6,632 bases of DNA from an uncultured Aquincola sp. (GTDB lineage Bacteria; Pseudomonadota; Gammaproteobacteria; Burkholderiales; Burkholderiaceae): assembly GCA_937883885.1 (NCBI GenBank), contig CAKZXL010000429.1:1-6632 (forward strand). The letters are read 5' to 3'. Below are positions 1 through 6,397 of this stretch, piece after piece. The notes beneath the pieces were generated by a model. That model did not search any database, was not told the origin of the DNA, and worked only from the letters and a program-made list of their open reading frames with translations. Each line of letters starts with the position of its first letter. The first letter of the stretch is position 1. Both the position numbers and the translations under genes were made by a program.

Positions 1-2219
1 CGCGCCCGCCGCGCCGGCTTGTTGGCCGTCTTGCGCAGGCTGGACTCGACGTGGCGCAAGGCCTTGTCGAGGTCGAAGCCGGGCCGCGCAGGCGGCTGGG
101 CGGCGCGTTGCGGTTGGGGCTGGCGGTTGCCGCCGGCCGGTGGGGGCGCCGCCGGGCGTGGGTTGGCCGGTTGGGCCTGCGCGCCGCGCTTGGCCGCAGG
201 GGCGGACTTTGCGGGGGCGGGCTGGCGCGGTGGCAGCGCCGGGCTGGCGGACTTCGCGGGCGGCAGGGGCGCTGCCGACGGAGCTCGGGGCGCCGGCTTT
301 GCTGTAGGCGCTGGCGATGCGGCCGGCTGCGGCGTTGCTGGGGCTGCCGCGCGTGACCGCGGTGCATCCGGTGTGAGGAGTTCGGCCGGCTGCGGGGCGG
401 TGCTTGGGGGCTCGGCGGCTTGTGCGGCGGGTGCGTTCGCAGCCCGGGTCGCTTTCTTGGCCGCGGTGCGCGCAGGGGCCTTCTTGGCGGCGCGGGCTTT
501 CTTGGCCGGCACCGCGGTCGCCGCTTCGGCCTCCACCGGCTCTGCAGGGGTCGCTTCGGCCGCCTCGCTGGCCGGTGCAGCGGTGGCCTTTTTGGCAGCC
601 GTGCGTCGGGTGCGCTTGGCGGCTGGCGCGGGCTTGGCTGCTTCGTCGGCGTCGGCGGGGGCCGCGGCCGGGCTGGCCGCGGAAGGCGCCGCGTCTTCGG
701 CACGCGGGGCTTCGGCCTGGGCCGTCGCCGGCTCGGCCGCCGGGGAGCGGCGGCGGCTGCGCTTGGCGGGCACGGCCGGGGCGGTGGCTTCGTCGGCAGG
801 CGGGGCATCAGTGCTGAGCGGCTGTGCCGCAGCGTCCGCCGGCAAGCTGGCCTCGTCAGCGCCCATGGCCGGCACGGCAGCCGCGCGGCTGGCCCGCTTG
901 CGCGCCGGGCGCTTGGCCGGGGCGGCGGCGGGCTCGTTCGTCGGCTGTTCGGCCAGCGCCGGCGCTGGCGGTGCGGGCTCGGCTTCCACGGCCGCAGCGG
1001 CCAGTGGCGCCGAGGTCTCGGCCGCCGCGGCCACAGCGCCCTGCTCGACCGCCCCGCGCCCGGCGCCACGGCCGCGCCGGCTTTTGCGCGAAGGCGCGTT
1101 GCCGTCCGCCGGCGGGGCGGCTACCGGCGCCTCTATGGCGGGCGCCTCCAAGGCCATCGTCTGGGTGCGGGTGGCCGCCTCGGCCGCCAGCGGCCGGGCG
1201 GCGTCACCGCGGCCACGCCGGCGCCTGCTGCTGGTCGACGAGCGCGCAGCGTCGTCGCGGGACGGGCCGCTGGCGGGCGCCAGTTCCGCCTGGGCGCCGC
1301 GTGCACCACCTGCCGGCACGGCGGCAGCAGGCGCCGGCGTTCGCGGCCCCGGGCCGCGCTGGCCCGGGCGGCCGGCAGTGGATGCTTCCAGCGCCTGGCG
1401 GGCGCTGGCGATCCGCGCCTGGCCCGACCGACCGGCGCCACCGCGCGCAGGCGCCTGGCGGCCGCCGGCTGCGCGGCCCGCGCCACCCCGGGCACCACCG
1501 CGCGCACTCACGCGGCCGTTGGCACCGCGGCTGAAACCCACCAGCGTGGCCGAAAAGCCCAGGTCGACCGCATGCTCCAGCATCGGGCCGTAGCCCTGGT
1601 CGTTGGACAGCACCACGAAGCGAGCCGCCGGATTGCGCGAGGCGATGTAGCCCATGTAGAAGGACAGGTGGAAGTCCAGCGCGTTCTTGCCCGCGCGCGA
1701 GATGGGCACGCAGGTCACGCGGTCGCCGAAGGCGGTCTGGTCCTTGTCCACGTTGCGCTGGCTGGGGCCGTGGAACAGCCACACGTCCGTCACGTCGGAC
1801 ACCAGGGCGCGGATCTCGGCGTCCTTGGGCTGCACGTTCTCCCAGTCCACCAGCACGTGGGTCTGCGGCAGCGCGGTGTCTTTCGGGCCCACCGGCACGC
1901 CGGGCTTGACGGGCGGGTGCTTGCGCGCGTTTTTCACCAGCTTGCGGCCCACCGCGCGCTTCAAGTCCACCGCGGTGTGGTCGGCCACCTGCAGCAGGTA
2001 CAGCAGCACGTCGGCCACTTCGTCGGAGATGCGCTCCTGCGTCACATGGTCGTGATGCGCCGCCTGCGACTGCTCGGGCGTCATCCACTGGAAGATCTCG
2101 GCCAGCTCGGCGGCCTCGATCATCAGCGCCATCGCCAGGTTCTTGGGCGTGTGAAAGGGCTGCCAGTCACGCTCGGCAGCGAACTCGCGCAGGGTTTGTT
2201 GCAGCGCGGACAGGTCCAA
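1..2219 (-). CDS. MazG-like pyrophosphohydrolase / PIN-NYN nuclease fusion with AKP-rich basic tail (C-terminus outside window)
   Basis: One uninterrupted frame of 739 codons reads from the TTG at 2219-2217 off the left edge. Residues 1-105 resemble all-alpha NTP pyrophosphohydrolases (MazG/dCTPase-like), which hydrolyse (d)NTPs to (d)NMP plus PPi. The metal-binding EXXE-28-EXXD pattern is intact (E35, E38, E67, D70). After a linker of about 15 residues, residues 119-232 form a PIN-like (NYN/PIN_7-type) domain. Its strand HVLVDWENVQ carries D125, followed by D182 (ALDFHLSFYMGYI) and D207 (VVLSNDQGYGPML), the usual acidic triad of a metal-dependent RNase. Residues 233-739 are low-complexity: an RGG-like stretch (239-264), then Ala/Pro-rich segments with basic clusters such as AKRTRRTAAKK, as in histone H1 or AlgP tails. 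The start is TTG because an in-frame TGA lies directly before it and AGGAG sits 6 nt upstream. No signal peptide is seen, so it should act in the cytoplasm or nucleoid. The domain calls are confident; the joint function is inferred. Confidence 0.85.
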   Translation of the reverse strand, partial: MDLSALQQTLREFAAERDWQPFHTPKNLAMALMIEAAELAEIFQWMTPEQSQAAHHDHVTQERISDEVADVLLYLLQVADHTAVDLKRAVGRKLVKNARKHPPVKPGVPVGPKDTALPQTHVLVDWENVQPKDAEIRALVSDVTDVWLFHGPSQRNVDKDQTAFGDRVTCVPISRAGKNALDFHLSFYMGYIASRNPAARFVVLSNDQGYGPMLEHAVDLGFSATLVGFSRGANGRVSARGGARGGAGRAAGGRQAPARGGAGRSGQARIASARQALEASTAGRPGQRGPGPRTPAPAAAVPAGGARGAQAELAPASGPSRDDAARSSTSSRRRRGRGDAARPLAAEAATRTQTMALEAPAIEAPVAAPPADGNAPSRKSRRGRGAGRGAVEQGAVAAAAETSAPLAAAAVEAEPAPPAPALAEQPTNEPAAAPAKRPARKRASRAAAVPAMGADEASLPADAAAQPLSTDAPPADEATAPAVPAKRSRRRSPAAEPATAQAEAPRAEDAAPSAASPAAAPADADEAAKPAPAAKRTRRTAAKKATAAPASEAAEATPAEPVEAEAATAVPAKKARAAKKAPARTAAKKATRAANAPAAQAAEPPSTAPQPAELLTPDAPRSRAAAPATPQPAASPAPTAKPAPRAPSAAPLPPAKSASPALPPRQPAPAKSAPAAKRGAQAQPANPRPAAPPPAGGNRQPQPQRAAQPPARPGFDLDKALRHVESSLRKTANKPARRA

Positions 2220-2231
2220 TCAGGGCTCCTC
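2217..2231 (-). promoter_or_regulatory. Ribosome binding site deciding a TTG start
   Basis: Read on the minus strand, GAGGAG (2231-2226) is followed by CCCTGA and then TTG (2219-2217). The spacing is 6 nt. The in-frame codon just before TTG is the stop TGA (2222-2220), so translation cannot start further upstream. The next in-frame ATG is codon 30, which would cut off the first helix of the pyrophosphohydrolase domain. Confidence 0.7.
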
Positions 2232-2265
2232 GGTAGGTGTCTCCGGGGCGAAGTATCGACGCTCA

Positions 2266-2350
2266 TGGGGTGCTTCAGTCCCGCCGGGCCGCCCCAAGGG
2301 ACTGAACGGCCCCCGCGGGGGGTAGCGAGCGCAGCGAGCTTGGGGGCGCC
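2266..2350. repeat. GC-rich intergenic palindromic element of Burkholderiales type
   Basis: This stretch is built of nested symmetric parts. TTCAGTCCC (2274-2282) pairs with GGGACTGAA (2298-2306). CCCCAAG (2292-2298) pairs with CTTGGGG (2339-2345). CCCCCGCGGGGG (2310-2321) is self-complementary. AGCGAGC is directly repeated at 2324-2330 and 2333-2339. From memory it resembles an element scattered between genes of Comamonadaceae and Rubrivivax-like genomes; a genome search would settle this. It sits between the terminator of the PEP-CTERM gene and the start of the pyrophosphohydrolase-PIN gene, so it may lie in the latter's leader RNA or promoter region. Boundaries are approximate. Confidence 0.65.
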
Positions 2351-2353
2351 ATG

Positions 2354-2381
2354 AAAAAAAATGGCCCGCACTTGGCGGGCC
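2354..2381 (-). terminator. Intrinsic terminator of the PEP-CTERM gene
   Basis: On the minus strand a perfect 7-bp stem GGCCCGC/GCGGGCC with a 5-nt loop (stem arms 2375-2381 and 2363-2369) is followed by A and a run of eight T (complement of A at 2354-2361). It lies 26 bases beyond the PEP-CTERM stop codon and should separate that transcript from the downstream pyrophosphohydrolase-PIN gene. Confidence 0.9.
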
Positions 2382-2406
2382 GAACATGCTGAGAGAAACG
2401 CGCCGA

Positions 2407-3048
2407 TCAGTCCTGGGGACGGCGGCGGCGGGCGATGGTGAACACCGCGGCCAGGCCGGCCAGCATCAGCGCATAGGTCTCGGGTTCCGGCACCGGCGCG
2501 GTGACGTTGCTGATCAGCGAAACCTTGTCAAGCGAGCCGCCGTAGCGGTCGCTCTTGCCCGCCGCCCAGAACGACAGCGTGGTGGAGGAGCCCTTGCTGC
2601 CGACGACGTCGAAGCTGTAGGTGGTCCACTGGTTGTCGTGGGTGTTGTTGGTGGCGCTCAGCAGCATCACCGGCTTCAGGCCCCACATCACCAGGATGTC
2701 GTTGGTATTGCTGCGCATACCGGCAGTGTCGGGGCGGGCAGAGTAGGCAAAGCTCAGGGTGTAGTGCTCGCCCTGGGTGGTGGCAATGGTCTGGGCGATG
2801 AAGCTGTTGCCGGTGGTGTCCAGCTCGATGAAGTTGTTGCCGTCGAAGGCGCTGCCGGCCACGTTGTCACGCACTTCCACGCCGCGAGGGCCGGTGGTCC
2901 AGCCATCGATGTGGCGGTAGATGTTCCAGCTGCCACTGGGTTGCAGCGTGGACTCGAAGCTGCCGTTGTTCACCAGGTTGGTGGCGGCCTGCGCGCCGGT
3001 GGCGGCAGTCAGGGCAAGGGTGGCAGCAAGGGCGACGGCTTTGAACAT
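2407..3048 (-). CDS. PEP-CTERM sorting domain protein with DUF642-like/jelly-roll ectodomain
   Basis: A 213-residue exported protein. Residues 1-21 form a signal peptide (MFKAVALAATLALTAATGAQA, AQA cleavage site). The mature part opens with NLVNNGSFES and has alternating beta segments ending in LDKVSLIS. This is the pattern of DUF642/carbohydrate-binding jelly-roll domains common in PEP-CTERM proteins. The C-terminus has the full sorting signal: VPEPE at 186-190, a hydrophobic segment at about 191-206, then RRRR at 207-210. In this family an exosortase (EpsH/XrtA type) cuts near the PEP motif at the inner membrane, and many substrates go to the outer surface or exopolysaccharide matrix. No exosortase or polysaccharide gene is in the window, so this is a stand-alone target. 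Start ATG at 3048 is supported by GGAG (3058-3055) 6 nt upstream. The gene ends in its own terminator and has a candidate sigma-54 promoter upstream. The binding partner is unknown. Confidence 0.93.
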   Translation of the reverse strand: MFKAVALAATLALTAATGAQAATNLVNNGSFESTLQPSGSWNIYRHIDGWTTGPRGVEVRDNVAGSAFDGNNFIELDTTGNSFIAQTIATTQGEHYTLSFAYSARPDTAGMRSNTNDILVMWGLKPVMLLSATNNTHDNQWTTYSFDVVGSKGSSTTLSFWAAGKSDRYGGSLDKVSLISNVTAPVPEPETYALMLAGLAAVFTIARRRRPQD

Positions 3049-3089
3049 GAGTTACTCCGAACAGCGAAGGACGCCAGTATCAAAACGTA

Positions 3090-3115
3090 TCCCCCTCAAG
3101 GGTTCCCCCTGAACC
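3090..3115 (-). repeat. Direct and inverted repeats in the PEP-CTERM leader/promoter region
   Basis: On the minus strand TTCAGGGGGA (3113-3104) and TTGAGGGGGA (3099-3090) are near-identical 10-mers 14 nt apart. The first lies inside a perfect inverted repeat GGTTC-AGGGG-GAACC (3115-3101). The second overlaps an imperfect palindrome CCCTTGAGGG (3102-3093). They lie 42-67 bases upstream of the PEP-CTERM start, so they could be a regulator's operator or structured elements in the mRNA leader. The role is not known. Confidence 0.45.
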
Positions 3116-3135
3116 AATGGCCGCCGGCCCTGCAC

Positions 3136-3171
3136 CGCACCCGCTGCCAACTAGTGCGCAGCCCCTGCCAA
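3136..3171 (-). repeat. 15-nt direct repeat with 21-nt period
   Basis: On the minus strand TTGGCAGGGGCTGCG (3171-3157) and TTGGCAGCGGGTGCG (3150-3136) match at 13 of 15 positions. Their starts are 21 bases apart, about two helical turns, so both copies present the same DNA face. The upstream copy doubles as the candidate sigma-54 promoter; the downstream copy lacks the invariant GC of the -12 box. Confidence 0.5.
3155..3170 (-). promoter_or_regulatory. Candidate sigma-54 (-24/-12) promoter of the PEP-CTERM gene
   Basis: On the minus strand TGGCAGGGGCTGCGCA has a perfect TGGCA -24 half and the invariant GC of the -12 half at the canonical distance (consensus TGGCACG-N4-TTGCA; the -12 half matches 3 of 5). 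Transcription would start near 3144, giving a leader of about 96 nt. PEP-CTERM genes are known to be controlled in some species by the PrsK/PrsR two-component system acting through RpoN, which makes the site plausible. It remains a pattern match. Confidence 0.4.
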
Positions 3172-3288
3172 AAGGCGTGTGAACTATCACCGGATGACTT
3201 GGCTAGACAAGTGGCCGTGCCGCCACGCCACCTCACCGGGCCACCCAGGCGATACTGGCCCTTCCGAGGTGTTGACAGGAGTGCTGCG

Positions 3289-4077
3289 ATGAAACTGCGT
3301 GCCGGTTGCGACATCACCGTGGAGGCGCCTGCGCCCTGCCCCAGCATCGGCATGCTGCGCCCGCGCAGCGGCGAAGCGCAGTGGCTGGCGCAGGAGAGCT
3401 ACCTGTTCGAGCCGCACCTCGCCTCGGTGGAATACGCCGACGGCTTCGGCAACCTGTGCCAGCGCTTCGTGGTGCCGGCGGGCCGGCTGCGCATCCGCGT
3501 GGAATCGGTGGTGCACACCCAGGCCGAGATCGCGGTGGACGAAGCCGCCGGCCCCACCCCGGTGGCCGAGCTGCCGCACGACGCGCTGCAGTTCCTGCTG
3601 CCCAGCCGCTACTGCCCGGCCGACAAGATGGAGGACCAGGCCCGGCAGGTGGTGGCCGGGGCGCTGCCCGGCTACCCGCAGGTGGCCGCCATCACGCAGT
3701 GGATCCGCGAGCACATCGAATACCGCTATGGCGTCAGCGATGCCAGCACCGATGCCCAAGGCACGCTGGCCGATGGCGCGGGCGTGTGCCGCGACTTCGC
3801 GCACATCGGCATCAGCCTGTGCCGGGCGCTGCAGATCCCGGCGCGCATGGTGGTGGGCTACCTGCACCAGCTCGACCCGATGGACCTGCATGCCTGGTTC
3901 GAGGCCTTCGTGGGCGGCCGCTGGTACACCTTCGACGCCACGCAGGCCGGACCGCGCGGCGGCCGCATCGTGCTGGCCTATGGGCGCGACGCGGCCGACG
4001 TGGCCTTCATCTCCAACTACGGCGCGCTGGAAACGGTGGAGATGCAGGTGTGGGTGGAAGAGCTGCCGGAGCCTTGA
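3289..4077 (+). CDS. Transglutaminase-like cysteine protease family protein
   Basis: A 262-residue protein without signal peptide or membrane segment, so cytoplasmic. Residues 1 to about 85 fit the beta-rich bacterial transglutaminase N-terminal domain. Residues about 130-220 are the papain-like transglutaminase core with a complete triad: C167 in DGAGVCRDFAHIG, H201 in MDLHAWFEAFV, D216 in RWYTFDATQAG. Bacterial members usually act as peptidases or amide-bond hydrolases, not cross-linkers; the substrate here is unknown. Start ATG at 3289 is chosen because AGGAG (3277-3281) lies 7 nt upstream and the N-terminus matches the family. The frame stays open upstream across the opposite-strand PEP-CTERM gene, but that extension is a shadow. 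Relatives often sit beside alpha-E and ATP-grasp genes; none is visible here. The gene is divergent from the PEP-CTERM gene and converges on the DUF2845 gene with only 3 bases between stop codons. Confidence 0.9.
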   Translation: MKLRAGCDITVEAPAPCPSIGMLRPRSGEAQWLAQESYLFEPHLASVEYADGFGNLCQRFVVPAGRLRIRVESVVHTQAEIAVDEAAGPTPVAELPHDALQFLLPSRYCPADKMEDQARQVVAGALPGYPQVAAITQWIREHIEYRYGVSDASTDAQGTLADGAGVCRDFAHIGISLCRALQIPARMVVGYLHQLDPMDLHAWFEAFVGGRWYTFDATQAGPRGGRIVLAYGRDAADVAFISNYGALETVEMQVWVEELPEP

Positions 4078-4080
4078 GGC

Positions 4081-4442
4081 TCAGCGCTGGCGCTCGCCGT
4101 CGCGCATCGACTCGACCGACGCGTTGCGAAAGCGCACGATGCCCAGGAACTGGCCTTCGCCGCGGTCGTAGGTCCACTCTTCCATCGGCACGCACTGCGG
4201 CGTGATCAGCGGCTGCAGCACCTGGCCGGGCACCACCGGCTGCGCCCACAGAAACAGCTCGCGGCTGACGCACACGGCCTCTCGCCAGGCCGGCTCGCCG
4301 CACTTGCGCACCACCGACAGCTTGCTGTCGCCGATGTTCACCAGCTGGCCGTTGCAGCGCAGCGATTGCGCTGCGGCCGGCGCGTGCACGGCAGCCGCCA
4401 GCAGGCCAGCCAGCAAGGCAAAGGCGCGACGCATGCCCCGCA

Positions 4443-4443
<1 letters not shown>
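4081..4443 (-). CDS. Secreted DUF2845 family protein
   Basis: A 120-residue small exported protein. Residues 1-25 are a signal peptide with an Arg-containing start, a Leu/Ala core and an AAA cleavage site before QS. The mature part shows the DUF2845 signature RCNGQLVNIGDSKLSVVRKC followed by GEP, and ends with a basic, charged segment. Four cysteines (30, 48, 58, 84) could form two disulfides in the periplasm. The function of the family is not established. Its ATG (4443-4441) shares one base with the ppk2 stop (TGATG), and AAGG (4454-4451) is 7 nt upstream, so it is probably translated by coupling to ppk2. A GTG at 4446 and an ATG at 4434 are alternative starts. Confidence 0.82.
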
Positions 4444-5294
<851 letters not shown>

Positions 5295-5422
5295 GCGGCC
5301 GAGTATGCCGACGACCACCGCCGCCTGCGACGCCGGGGTCATACCAGCTATGCGCCGCAGCGGCTGGGCAGGCGGGTGACGCGCTCGCAGAATCGCCTGC
5401 AAAAACCACGGAGACGATGACG
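5295..5422. promoter_or_regulatory. Divergent intergenic region between ppk2 and the Bug-family gene
   Basis: This 128-base space must carry promoters in both directions. On the minus strand TGGTATGAC (5346-5338) looks like an extended -10 (TGn plus TATGAC), but without a convincing -35 (CAGCCG at the expected distance). If it is real, ppk2 transcription would begin inside the possible 5342 start, favouring the 5294 start. I see no convincing plus-strand promoter or repeat here. GGAG (5410-5413) is the ribosome binding site of the Bug gene. Confidence 0.3.
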
Positions 5423-6397
5423 ATGAACCCCCTGCGCCGAAGCGCCAGCGGCCTGCTGCTGGCCACCCTGATGAGCCCCCTGGTGGCGCAGGCCGCCGGC
5501 TTTCCCGACAAGGCGCTGCGGCTGATCGTGCCGTTTCCGGCCGGCGGCGCCGCCGACCTGATGGCCCGCGGCATGGCCCAACAACTGGGCGAGGTGCTGG
5601 GCCAGCAGGTGATCGTCGACAACCGCGGCGGTGCCGGTGGCGCCCCCGCGGCCGAAGCCGCAGCCAAGGCGCCCGCCGACGGCTACACCCTGTTTTTCGC
5701 GACCATGGGCACGCAGGCCATCAACCCGGCGCTGTACCCCAGGCTGCGCTACGACCCGATCAAAGACTTCGCGCCGATCAGCCTGACCCACATCACGCCG
5801 CGGGTGCTGGTGGTGGGCCCTTCGGTGCCGGCGCGCAACGTGGCCGAGCTGATCGCGCTGGCCAAGGCCAGGCCCGGGGCGCTGAGCTACGGCTCGGCCG
5901 GCAATGGCAGCTCCAGCCACCTGTCGGGCGCGCTGTTCGAATCGCTGGCCGGGGTGGACCTGCTGCACGTGCCCTACAAGGGCAGCGCGCCGCTGCTCAC
6001 CGACGTGCTGGCCGGCCGGGTGGACATGACCTTCGACTCCTACACCGTGTACGAAGAGCACTTGCGCAGCGGCAAGGTCAAGGCGCTGGGTGTCACCTCG
6101 CTCAAGCGCATGGAGGCGCTGCCCCAGGTGCCCACGCTGGCCGAAGCGGGCCTGAAGGGCTACGACGTGTCCAACTGGCTGGGCGTCTTGGCGCCGGCCG
6201 GCACACCGCCCGAGGTGCTGTCCACGCTGCACCGTGCGCTGGGCAAGGCCATGGCCCACCCGCCGCTGCGGCAGCAGCTGGTCAAGCTGGGCATCCAGCC
6301 CACCTTCGGCACACCCGCCGAATTCAAGGCGCTGATGCAGGCCGAACTGCCGAAATGGGCCGAGATCGTCAAGCGCTCGGGCGCCACCAACGAATGA
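5423..6397 (+). CDS. Bug-family (TctC-type) tripartite tricarboxylate transporter substrate-binding protein
   Basis: A 324-residue periplasmic solute-binding protein. A signal peptide with two arginines, a hydrophobic core and an AQA site (residues 22-24) precedes the mature start AGFPDKALRLIVPFPAGG. Family landmarks follow: PFPAGGAADLMAR with the conserved Asp45, PADGYTLFF at 84-92, DFAPI at 115-119, SYGSAGNGSSSHLSG at 155-169, and HVPYKGSAPLLTDVLAGRVD at 182-201. Such proteins bind small carboxylates for TctAB transporters, but Burkholderiales carry very many orphans whose ligand is unknown. No TctA or TctB gene is in the window. ATG at 5423 is preferred because GGAG (5410-5413) is 9 nt upstream; the in-frame ATG at 5417 is only 3 nt away and would add two residues. 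The stop overlaps the next gene's start (ATGA), so the two are probably co-expressed. Confidence 0.93.
   Translation: MNPLRRSASGLLLATLMSPLVAQAAGFPDKALRLIVPFPAGGAADLMARGMAQQLGEVLGQQVIVDNRGGAGGAPAAEAAAKAPADGYTLFFATMGTQAINPALYPRLRYDPIKDFAPISLTHITPRVLVVGPSVPARNVAELIALAKARPGALSYGSAGNGSSSHLSGALFESLAGVDLLHVPYKGSAPLLTDVLAGRVDMTFDSYTVYEEHLRSGKVKALGVTSLKRMEALPQVPTLAEAGLKGYDVSNWLGVLAPAGTPPEVLSTLHRALGKAMAHPPLRQQLVKLGIQPTFGTPAEFKALMQAELPKWAEIVKRSGATNE

Noticed and set aside
1..1500. Possible tandem DNA repeat in the GC-rich tail-coding region
   Set aside because: The repetition is of amino-acid type (Ala, Pro, Lys/Arg clusters) with irregular spacing and varied codons; no exact tandem nucleotide unit is visible.
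1204..2088. Minus-strand open frame of 294 codons overlapping the fusion gene
   Set aside because: It is a different frame of the same strand with no recognisable domain; the frame starting at 2219 carries the MazG and PIN motifs throughout.
19..2354. Two long plus-strand open frames (19-1593 and 420-2354)
   Set aside because: They are the antisense of the pyrophosphohydrolase-PIN gene. Their products are Ala/Gly/Arg-rich without any domain, while the minus-strand frame shows two recognisable domains, a ribosome binding site and normal codon use.
3238..3261. GGGCCA/TGGCCC inverted repeat ahead of the transglutaminase gene, possibly a terminator or attenuator
   Set aside because: A 6-bp stem with a 12-nt loop and no T-run is expected by chance in such GC-rich DNA.
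3272..3277. TTGACA as a -35 box for a plus-strand promoter
   Set aside because: It lies 12 bases before the transglutaminase start and overlaps the ribosome binding site; the -10 would fall inside the coding region and shows no match.
2386..3288. N-terminal extension of the transglutaminase frame through the PEP-CTERM gene
   Set aside because: The frame is open but lies opposite a confident gene, and a good ribosome binding site precedes the ATG at 3289, where family similarity begins.
3187..3891. Minus-strand frame opposite the transglutaminase gene
   Set aside because: His/Ala/Arg-rich shadow of a gene with an intact catalytic triad on the other strand.
4075..4083. Bidirectional terminator between the converging transglutaminase and DUF2845 genes
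   Set aside because: Only 3 bases separate the stop codons and no hairpin with a T-run is seen at the junction.
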